A stretch of 64,000 nucleotides of DNA, taken from the NCBI GenBank assembly GCA_020002185.1, contig CM034539.1:30769750-30833749 (forward strand). The letters run 5' to 3'. A program made the translations under genes and the position numbers. Source of the DNA: Paraescarpia echinospica (taxonomy: Eukaryota > Annelida > Polychaeta > Sabellida > Siboglinidae). Shown here piece by piece: positions 54,543 to 64,000 of this stretch (position 1 is the stretch's first letter; the number at the start of each line of letters is the position of its first letter). Under the pieces are notes generated by a model, which had not been told where the DNA came from, did no database searches, and saw only the letters and a list, made by a program, of their open reading frames with translations.

Positions 54543-57500
54543 TCAAGCTTGAGCGCCCGGAATCTTTGACAATACCTGTGAGGGAGACGCAAAACATAAG
54601 CACAACTCAGGTTCAATAGGAAACACGTCTGAATTTTAAATAATCATTTGATCAATCAATTCTTTATGGACTCCAAAAGTATTAATACACAATGACGTTC
54701 AGCTTTGAGTAGGGTTTGACTGCTCTTTGGTGCAATGTGTGTCTTCGAGTCTTGAAATGCTGCAATTGCACAGTTGAATATGTCACTGAAGTAATTGTAT
54801 GGAATTATATATGAATATTTGATGTACTATCTCATTGTGATTGAATTAATTTCCTACGTATGTTAATGTTTTATTGTATAAGTCCTTTACATATAGCACC
54901 GTTGTTTATGAATGTCGACCACACAGAGAGAATTTCCCCATGGGGAGAATAGACAACATCTTATCTGAACTTTTTGGGCTATCCTGGAAGGGGCAATGTT
55001 TAACAGTCACAATTAACAGTGTAATGTTAATAACTATATTTTACCATATAACAGTAAAAACATCTTCAGTTGAATATATTCAAATAAAAAATGATGACGC
55101 AGTGTAACAGACGGACTCTGCGGTGGGCTCAGTTTGCAGTACACAAGATTTGGGGGTGGGTCAATTTTCAGTGCACAGACTTTTGCCAATAATATTTTAA
55201 TGCAAAACACAGGGGGTCGGATTTTAGTGCAGAAAAATGTTGGTGGGTTGGATTTCAAATGAAAGCATGTCCCATAATTCCTCCTGATAAATAATGACTG
55301 TCCCCTTATACTTATATAACCATGAATACAAGGGGAGCATACCTTAGATAGGTCAATGCCAGTAAGCGCTTGCACTGCCGGGGGCAAGTTTGTCAACAAC
55401 CGAGTAACTTCCATAGTGGTACGATCATCTCCGAGCAACACAATTGAATCAGTCTTCGCCAGTGGGGCGGAAACCTCGGCAGCCATCTGGTGGACAAACA
55501 AGACATTAGTTTAAAAATAATTACGTAACAAATCATCCTTGTTGCAATGCAATAGAACTCATGTTAAAATTGTATATTATGTGCAAAAAGTTTCTATGGA
55601 GTTGAAGGAAGTGGTGCAATTATGTAGTGTATGTGGCATGTTGATTCACTGGAAATTTTTATTTAAAACATGGACGATCTCAGAATGTAATTTTAACAAC
55701 AGATAAATAACAGACTTTCTTCAACCGATGGTTATATGGGCGTTTTCGGGTAGTGGCTACCCTTAAGGAAACGGACATTTGGCTGCTTTCAGCAGTTTCA
55801 AGTAAAGGTTTAAAAGATGGACGATCTCAGAATTCAATTTAACATCAGATAAATAACGAAGAAAGAATTCATACCTTGGGCAGGGCGTCAAGGACAAGGC
55901 TGAGAGTGGCGGCCTTGCCATACTGTTTGTAAGCGGCCGCTTTTAGTCTCATCATCTCGGCCTCAGCTTTGCCCACGCACTCTATAGCGGAGGCGTCAGA
56001 TGCACCAATCAGCTTGATCTTCTCTGCCTCGGCTCGAGCCACTTCCACCGTCTTTGTTCTGTCAACACATCAATGTCATTGTGAGCAGACAAAGTTTAAC
56101 AAGAGCAAAAACCCCAGATGGCCTGGTTGGTAATAAACCCCAGATGGCCTGGTTGGTCATAACCCCAGATGGCCTGGTTGGTCATAAACCCCAGATGGCC
56201 TGATTGGTCATAAACCACAGATGGCCTGGTTGGTCATAACCCCAGATGGCCTGGTTGGTCATAAACCCCAGATGGCCTGGTTGGTCATAACCCCAGATGG
56301 CCTGGTTGGTCATAAACCCCAGATGGCCTGATTGGTCATAAACCACAGATGGCCTGGTTGGTCATAACCCCAGATGGCCTGGTTAGTCATAATCCAAGGG
56401 TCATACTCCTTGTGAAATGAGGCAAGGATAAGTGGTTTTTAAGATATGACAGTTAATTAACATTTTAAATGAGCCTTAAATTGACAAAATAACGATTCAA
56501 AAAGCATACACAAGTCACTCAATTAGACTGAAAAGACAAGACATTCAACAATTTTAGTGTTATGTTCATTGCACCTCATGCAACATAATGACCCCATTGT
56601 TCTGGCCAGCTTCCTTCACTGGCACCGGAATAAAATTAATAATGGGTGGGCTGAGCCAGAGCTTCAGTACAACTCCCCTGTTGGACCATGACATTAGAAG
56701 AAGGGGGGGGGCAGGGGCTGCTGCACAAATTTGAAATTCACAATTTTTTAAGATAACCAAAAACCTCCAATTGCACTCCACTATACACTGACCAAAAATC
56801 TCCAACTGCACCCACCTTAAGGCTCACCAAAAAAACTTAAACTGCACCCCCTTGCCCCTCCCAAATCTACAAAAAAATCTTGCCAAACTATTGGTGGGCT
56901 AATTCTATCTCCAGCCTCCAGGGTCAATCACCAGTAAAGGGACAGATTGATGTCGCCAGTGGTTCAAGTTCAATAGAAAGTTATTGTTTACAAAATATCT
57001 ATGTCTTAGATATTCAAACTAATCTCCACAAAAATGATGAATGTCTTTATTGTTTGGTTTAATTTAGCCCTTTACTTGGACGAGGGTTCCGCAATACTGA
57101 CATGTCGCCAAGTCTGTACCGTAACTTGTAAGCATTATTTTTGACATATTTGACGTTCAATATCCAATAGGATACGTCTTTTAGATAAATTTACTACAAT
57201 GTCCATCTGTTCATGAACTTTTTTCACGAAGTTACGTCTGACATATTTTCAATTTCACGTTTTTACTGTCGCCAATTTTTGTGTCAGTCCCGCAACGGAC
57301 TAATGAGAGCCTCATCTAGGAATACTGCACCGAGTTACAAGATGCCTGTCACGTGATTACTGCCCGCGAAAGATGAAGAAAACACAAGGGCAAATTTGTA
57401 CCTAGTTTATTTTAGTTGTTTCTCCAACATTACCCAAACCGTGGTAAGTTATGTACGCGTATATTAATTCAATGTCAGTACCGCGTGGTGTAGAAGGCTG

Positions 57501-60500
57501 ATGTTGGGGTAGTAATGAGATGAGTGACGATTGTGATGTGTTGTTTTGAATGTCCTGGAGACATCTGCTGGATGCCGCCTGAACGACTAGACATTATTGA
57601 TAGTTGTAAAATCACATCAGTCCCGCGACTTTCTCGCATTGCGGTACTGATACACTGTTACGGTACTGACATGACGTATTTGTATCATATGTGCATTTTA
57701 TACGATATCAATCAAACAGTGAGTTTTTTTCTAAAAAATAAATGCTTGAAATGAAGTTCATACAAATTAAATAAATGGAGAATTGAAATAGTGATACCCA
57801 GACAAGGGTAAGCTATATACAAAAATGAAATTAAAGAAAGAAATAAAGTTGATAATAAAAAGAAGAAATAGTGCTACTCCGGAGGTTAAAAGCTACATGA
57901 GAAATAAATTAAACAATAAAAATGAAACAGAGGTAAGCTATATGGGAAAATGAAACTAAATAAATGATAAAACATTTCAGAACATTTTCGTATTAATGTG
58001 CACTTTTCTTCTGTGGAATAATGCTGTAACAATGCTAGTCGATTCATGACGAGTGATTTGCTGATAAATAGTTGGATACTCGAAGGAGCCACTGGTTGAA
58101 TCAGTTGCATCGCATAAGGATGTTGATGTCTAAGATCGATGCTGTGTGAAAGTTAAAGAAACGGTTGGTGATGGGGTCTTGCTTCCCAACCGAACCTAGT
58201 GTCGTCAAACCTCTGCATCCTGTCCAGCTTCAGAAAGTCCTGCATCCATTTATGAATAGAGAGTATATATTTGAAGAGTGGTCTGAAGACTGTACCAGGG
58301 ACAATCATACATCAAATTGTAGCAATCATGCCTCGATTTAGTCGGATGCTAGGTTGCTTCTGTCGTGATGCCATAGTTCTGAATGCTATAATCTGGTCGC
58401 AGTCACTTTCCCTGAACCAACCTCTTCACAATACAGCTCCTGCTCCGTGGTTCACAATGCGTGCTGTTGAACTTCAGGCTCATGGCAGTGAGCCTAGCTC
58501 ACAGTTTGTGCAAAAGAGTGTTCATGTATCGCCGATGTTCATGTTTGCAATTGTTTAGTTTATATTTTCCACTTCAAAGTTGATATATGTTGCTATGGTT
58601 TTTCTTGAACATGTATATTATAATGCTCACCTTGAGCAAGACTGGACACATTCAACACACTGTTGTTTTCGTGCAGTCACAACATATCAACTGGAATACA
58701 TGTATCCTAGTTATATGACATTATAAGAGTTTGATGTTGATAACATGTTAAAGACTAAATGGACTTATTCGTTGTTTCCGTAATTTTAATATGCTTACTT
58801 AGTAATGGAATTTCATTTTGGGACTGACTTTTGTCAGTCTTGAAACAAAATATCAGTCCCGTAACACCTTTGTCAGTCTCGTAACATTACAAAAAAAAAA
58901 CTAATTTCAGAAAAACAAATTAAACTGAAGTGCTAATTAGCTGTAATTATTTGATGATTTTCAATGGGCTTTTGTTGATGAAAACAGTTAATTTTTCCCA
59001 AAAAAATATATGAAGTATTAAGTTGTAGCACTTTTTTAAATGAAAAAGGTCCGTTTTACCAGATAAAAAAGAACATATTAAAGAATATATAGAATTGCAG
59101 TTATATAAATCATAATAACTTATGAAGGAAATTAAAATAATGTGCTCATTTATTTTTATCAGTCATTTTATTAGTGTTGCAGTACTGACACATTATCGGG
59201 TAATAATCCACCAAAATGGGAAGAATAATTATGGAACATTGCTGCTGACGGTTGGCAGGTAATTCATAAGACCTGTTCACATCACAAAAAGTTGTTTATT
59301 TGAATAAATTGGGACTTTTATTTGTGACAAATGAAATATGCCATTATTTCCCTTTACTGATGATTGACCCCCCCACCAAAAAAATATAGGGGGACTGAAC
59401 CTCCCACCCTGGTTCTAACCCCTACGTCCCTCTACTAGACCGACCTGTGATATAAAGTGTAATATGTTTCACTTCCTGTTAATAATGACCCTGTGTGTAG
59501 CTTCCCTCTACCAGACCTACCTGTGGCCCTCAGCGAGGAGCTGAACTCTGAAGGCCTCCGCCTCTGCGGGCCTCTTCACGGTGGCCATGAGTTCCTTCTC
59601 CTTGCGAAGGATCTCTTTCTCCTGGACTTCGATCTGTTTGCGCCTCTCTACTACCTCAATCTCAATCTCCTCGCTTCGGATCTTCTGCTTCTCCTTCGCA
59701 CACTGAAGCTCATATGCCAGCTCAGCCTCGGCTTTCTGTAAACGACATGTTCGTAGTAAAGTAAAGGTAAATTCTTATATAATGCAGATAATATCGAGAG
59801 TGCAATGGTGCAGTTGTTAGCATATCCGCTTGGCATTCCAGCGCTTGAGTTCAAAACCCGGACCGGGCAGGCATGGTATATTTGGTGTAAAAACCTGGCT
59901 CTCAACATTGGGAACTGTGAATCCCTCGTGACTCGGAGATCACATTAATGTCAATCCCGTCTCAATTTGGGATGTAAACCAACCACTCTCGCTGACAACA
60001 TAGAAAAGTCGGCTTGGCGATAATGTTCTGAAAAAGGCTGACTATTTGAATGTGACCTCATAGGCTCATAAGACCATAACATTGTAACCACAATATTTAT
60101 ACAAACTTGTCAGTTAACAGAATGTTTCCAAGTGCTGGAAACAACATTGACTACACTAAAAACTAGGGCATAGGATAGACTGCTCAAAGCGCTTTACATT
60201 ATTCCCTGACAGACCTGTTCAATCAAACACGATCTCGACTTCTCTGGGAAGCATCCAGCCACGCTGCAATTAATGCATGAAGACTATTTGTACACAAATA
60301 CCCACCATTGTTTGTAACCAGGTCCTCATTCAGGATTCAAACCCGAGTGTGACACTCTACCTACTACATCACTGCACTCCACACGGTCATATAATCGCGT
60401 ATGTCACAGGATGGATTAAAAAACATATTTTATTTAAGGTAAAAAGGTAAGTTCTTATATAGTGCAGTACCCAGTCCTCAGGATTGCTCAAAGCGCTTTA

Positions 60501-63238
60501 CACTTTACTCTCTGGCAGACCTGTTCAATCGAACACCATCTCGACTTCACTGGGAAGCATTCAGCCATGCTGCAATTAATGCACAAAGACTATTCGTACA
60601 CAAATATCCACCACCGTCTATAGCCAGGTACTCATTCAGTGAACTGAAGCAATGTAGAGTAAACAAACTTGCCCAAGGTTCGACACCGCAAGCACAGGAT
60701 TCGAACCCGCGTTTTCTCAGTCGAGAGCCTGGTGCTCTTACCACTGCGTTACTGCACTTACTAGGTCTGTAGAAAATCTGTCTTTGTTACAATATTATGT
60801 TACAACTGTAAACTACTTGTAATAATTCAGGTTGTTGTAATACATACAAATGATTACTGTGATGTCCATAGTTTAACCATATTTGGGTAGAGGTTCATCA
60901 GACTGGATGGTTCAAATGAGTGATATTTTTACTTATTTTTATTTCACGGTCAGTTTACCTTTTTTCGTGACGCTTTGTTTCGGTTACTTTCTCAGACGCA
61001 ACCGAAACGTCATGGGAAAACGGTAAACTGACTGTGAACTAAGTAAAAAATATCACTCATTCGATTACTGCGAGTGTCAAACTTACCCTAGCATTGACCT
61101 CAATGTCAAAGCTGGCCTTCTTCATCTGGTACTCGCGTGAAGAATCTGCTATGCTTGTGTCGGCGTGGTACTTTGCATCCATGCGAGCCTGCTCGCACTC
61201 CGCCTCCTAGCAACACATCACCATGGTTACCAGAACTGCATGGCAACAAACGTCTATTTTTAAAATATATATCTTATTTTGCATAGTGTGTAACGTGTAA
61301 TCTAGATCAAGTCAGAGACACTGCCAGAGCACATGCATGCACATACGCTCACACACAACACCCTCACACATCACACGTGTACATGCATGTATGCATACAC
61401 TACACTATATAATATTAATTATGTCGGCAATTGTACAAACACGTTTCAACCCCTAAACATGCTGGCAACAAATTTTTTTATTAGTCATCGTACATGGCCA
61501 ACATATGTTGAGAAATACTGTTGACAATATTTGGGGGAAGATGTTGGCCATTTGTGCCTGACTTAAAGATAAAAAGATAAGTTATTATACAGCGTAGTAT
61601 CCAGTGTTTTATTCTTTACTCCCTGGCAGACCTGCTCAAACAACATCTCGACTTCTCTGGGAAGCATCCAGCCACGCTGCAATTAATGCGTGAAGACTAT
61701 TCGTATGCAAATATCCACCACTGCCTACAGCCAGGTACTCATTCATATAGCTGACTGAACTGGAGCATCGTAGAGTGAACAAACTTGCCCAAAGTTTGAC
61801 ACGGCAGCACAGCATTTTAACCTGGATTCTCTCAATTGAGACTCCCGACACTCTAGTCACCACGTACCCTGATTCCGGCATCTCTGTTGGCTTCGACCAC
61901 CCCTACGTCTGCATCTCTCTTCACGTTCGCCGTCTGTGTACGACCAAGAGAAGCAAGGTACTCAACGTTGTCATAGACGTCCTTGATAGTAAAACTGAGG
62001 ATTTCAATACCCATACGACCAACATCGGGTGACGCCATTTCCCGCACGAGTGTTGCAAACTGGTCTCGGTCTTGGTAGATGGCTTCAACACTGAGAGTAC
62101 CTGGCAACGACATAACCACATAACATCATACGATGCTCACCCATTCAACTAGGAGTAGTAATAGTCAAACCTCCTGTTACGGTCAGCTTGGTAACACAGC
62201 CACCTCGTAATTAAGAGAACCACAGGATAGTTCTAAATCATTTCTATATCAGCAATGTATAGCATGTTTTATTATTAGTCTGACTAATATGGTCACCTTG
62301 CTATTAGAGTCACTTTGGCTCAGTCCTACAGGTGACCATAATTGTGAGGTTCCGTTGCAATTTTCTCAGGATTTTTGAAGACCTATATGAAAAATCCAAA
62401 CTTACAGAAGTTGGTTTTTTCGATTCAATTCAATGCTTTATTTCAGACACAATATTACAGTGATACATATATCGGTCCATACACCCCTACCACTGTTAAA
62501 GTGATAGTAAAAGCACATTATATAATACATAAGGTATACATATACAAGAACAAAATATATATATGTAAAAGAAAAAATAAGAAAATATGAAAACACATCT
62601 ACACAGTACCACTGGCATTGCTCCTACAGAAGGTCGTTGTGTACATACAGGGACTTAACCCATCGCCTTCTAATCCTGGAGATCCACCTGATATCCGTGC
62701 CTAGTATGGCTACTATCAGAGAGTTTTCTGATTTGTCTAAACGATTCATAAATTTTAAAATCGCAGGCCAGTCTAGCTTGTGGAGTAGACAATATCAGAC
62801 ACTCTGTAAGTTCTTGTGTTTTCTAACAGACTTTTGTGTTACAGGATATAGGATGGATTTATCAAGATTATGAAGATAGCTGCCAGCAGCCAGAATGCCA
62901 CAAGATATACAAGGTACACTGAATGTGAAAAAAGTAAAAATATAACTAATCGTTATGAACCAGCCAGTCTGACGAAGTCTTTATTCATACTAGAAACAAT
63001 AGATAACTAGATAAAAAACGTACCGAGGATTGCCCGTAGATGTCCTTCCAGGGTCTGCAGGATGACAGCCTTGATATACTGCACATCTTTGCCGAGGAAC
63101 TGTTCACAGGCCAGAGCAAGGATGTCCGGAGAGGTCATGATCTTGACCTGAGCAACCCCAGTCACGGTGACTGGTACCCCCTCCGAAGTCTCGACATTCT
63201 CACACACTGGGTTTAGAGTCATCAACTCCAGTGAGATC
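54543..63238 (-). CDS. FLOT2: Flotillin-2, N-terminal exon(s) outside window
   Basis: Scaffold of membrane microdomains on the cytoplasmic face of plasma membrane and endosomes. Exons 63238-63024, 62100-61868, 61206-61087, 59735-59521, 56058-55875, 55486-55343 and 54575-54543 give 380 codons and a stop with phases matching throughout. Residues follow vertebrate FLOT2 closely: ISLELMTLNPVCENVETSEG, VTGVAQVKIM, ACEQFLGKDVQYIK, QTLEGHLRAILGT, IYQDRDQFATLVREM, DVGRMGIEILSFTIKDVYD (SPFH domain), then the Glu-Ala heptads of the flotillin domain (VKRPAEAEAFRVQLLAEG, VEVARAEAEKIKLIGASDAS) and LPPAVQALTGIDLSK. Vertebrate FLOT2 is about 428 residues, so about 48 residues, including the acylated Gly-Cys start, lie right of the window or were not found in 63,240-64,000. 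The C-terminus (VLSKIPGAQA) differs from the vertebrate tail. Confidence 0.95.
56113..56395. repeat. About 26-bp minisatellite in FLOT2 intron
   Basis: About 11 copies of ccagatggcctggttggtca plus taaac/taac, beginning about 55 bp upstream (in gene sense) of the exon starting at 56058. A block of several units is itself duplicated. Confidence 0.92.
56400..59480. other. FLOT2 intron, 3 kb, no confident feature
   Basis: AT-rich intron. Words such as cagtcccgtaacacctttgt and gtgttgcagtactgacac recur between 57,090 and 59,200 and may mark a decayed transposon. No protein or RNA gene recognised. Confidence 0.4.
59800..60115 (+). repeat. tRNA-derived SINE-B, full-looking copy
   Basis: Head gtgcaatggtgcagttgtta and cgcttgagttcaaaacccgg (A/B-box-like), body gtctcaatttgggatgtaaa and ggcttggcgataatgttctg, tail cataacattgtaaccac. 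Related to 19,020-19,275. Confidence 0.7.
60178..60385 (-). repeat. SINE-A, reverse, partial
   Basis: tgctcaaagcgctttacatt through atccagccacgctgcaatta to an altered head near ggattcaaacccgagtg. Confidence 0.7.
60441..60757 (-). repeat. SINE-A, reverse, nearly full length
   Basis: Starts aaaggtaagttcttatatag and ends at the head, with ggattcgaacccgcgttttc as the reverse B box, in a FLOT2 intron. Confidence 0.85.
61566..61860 (-). repeat. SINE-A, reverse, touching a FLOT2 splice donor
   Basis: gataagttattatacagcgt (tail) through atccagccacgctgcaatta to the head (actctagtcaccac). The head ends within about ten bases of the donor at 61867. Confidence 0.8.
62168..62362. repeat. Hairpin-type element (family D), copy 4
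   Basis: aacctcctgttacggtcagc, gccacctcgtaattaag, atggtcaccttgctattaga and ggtgaccataattgtgaggt show the inverted-arm layout of the family. Confidence 0.7.
62400..63000. other. FLOT2 intron with possible retroelement remnant
   Basis: Starts with attcaattcaatgctttatt, a LINE-tail-like word. The minus strand of 62,640-62,880 has an open stretch (FMNRLDKSENSLIVAILGTD) that I could not assign. Confidence 0.35.
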
Positions 63239-64000
63239 CTGTTAGCAATGACACAAGATGATGTCAGTCAGTGTGGTGACGTGTCAGTCAGTTTGGTGAT
63301 GTGTCAGTCAGTGGGTCATTCCATGTCAAATCAATCACTCAAAACATCACCCGACTCCAATTTTGATGAAATTTAGCACAGGTGTTGGCTCCCAGGAGAA
63401 CAATCAAAATTGCAAATTATAAAGAATCTAGGTCAAATATTAATGACGATATAAGTCACTGAACTTTGACCCGATTCGCATACTGGCCATTACAGTAACA
63501 TCCATAACTCTGCTTCTAATAAAGGTAGAAAAGAAAGTAAGACATCATTGGAAAGCCAGTAAATATGTGCATATTTACATTGTAAAATTACATTTTTCAT
63601 GTAAATATAAAAGTATAATTTATCATAATATGACCTTTGACTTCCGATACCCAAAAAATGAATCCTTCGATTTTTAAAATTTTAATTCTACAGCATCCTA
63701 TATCATTGTTCAAGTGTCCCTGAAAATATTAGGATGGGCAAATAATAATGTTCAGAGATACAGTAATTTAGTACAGCCGGCAACCTATGTTTGGTTTCCA
63801 GATCAGTCAATACCACACTGAATTTCCGAATAAACTTTTCAGATCACATAAAAAGCATGCTAAAAGGTCTCTTATAATTAAATGAGTGTACATACATGCT
63901 GTAATGTCTCATTTAACATGTTCACATGTTTTACTTTTTCTTTGGATGGCCTGCAGGTGCAACCAGTGTCAGTCATTGGGTCTACGTTGGTGAGGAGAAT

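Noticed and set aside
58271..58558. 95-codon plus frame in FLOT2 intron
   Set aside because: No recognisable domain, no splice context, length compatible with chance.

Overview
The window is animal nuclear DNA: AT-rich, intron-rich genes with GT-AG splice sites, abundant retroposons and many minisatellites. All four genes have metazoan relatives, and the repeats (tRNA-derived SINEs, CR1/Jockey-like LINEs, hairpin MITEs) suit a marine invertebrate. I cannot name the species or choose confidently between lophotrochozoan and invertebrate deuterostome. Gene models were built by eye from splice sites; in every model the exon phases sum to an uninterrupted reading frame.

Layout. (1) About 1-14,060, minus strand: ten exons of a golgin-A3 (GOLGA3) orthologue, from the probable start codon down to an exon whose successors lie left of the window. 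(2) About 14,060-18,300: intergenic, with a LINE 3' fragment. (3) About 18,343 or 20,740 to 33,052, plus strand: a single-CUB, single-pass membrane protein with a roughly 300-residue intracellular tail. Its introns contain a tandem array of copies of its own transmembrane exon (22,820-24,367) and a 4.4-kb DNA transposon with about 480-bp terminal inverted repeats (26,280-30,671). (4) 34,951-46,539, minus strand: a complete ten-exon, 652-residue protein with an XRCC1 N-terminal domain at one end and two RAD18-type (UBZ4) zinc fingers at the other, without BRCT domains. (5) 46,740-54,500: LINE remains, a (CAG)16 tract, a large 61/62-bp minisatellite and a TA-flanked MITE. (6) 54,543-63,238, minus strand: seven exons of flotillin-2, lacking only the N-terminal exon(s).

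The genes form no pathway: Golgi matrix, cell surface, DNA repair and membrane microdomain functions sit side by side. The notable theme is repeat growth at exon edges. An 85-bp transmembrane exon has been amplified about 15-fold just upstream of itself. The end of an XRCC1-domain exon, with its splice donor, has been copied four times. A GOLGA3 splice acceptor is embedded in a short tandem repeat. Nested insertions (LINE in MITE, MITE in exon-derived array, SINE against a FLOT2 donor) give a relative chronology.
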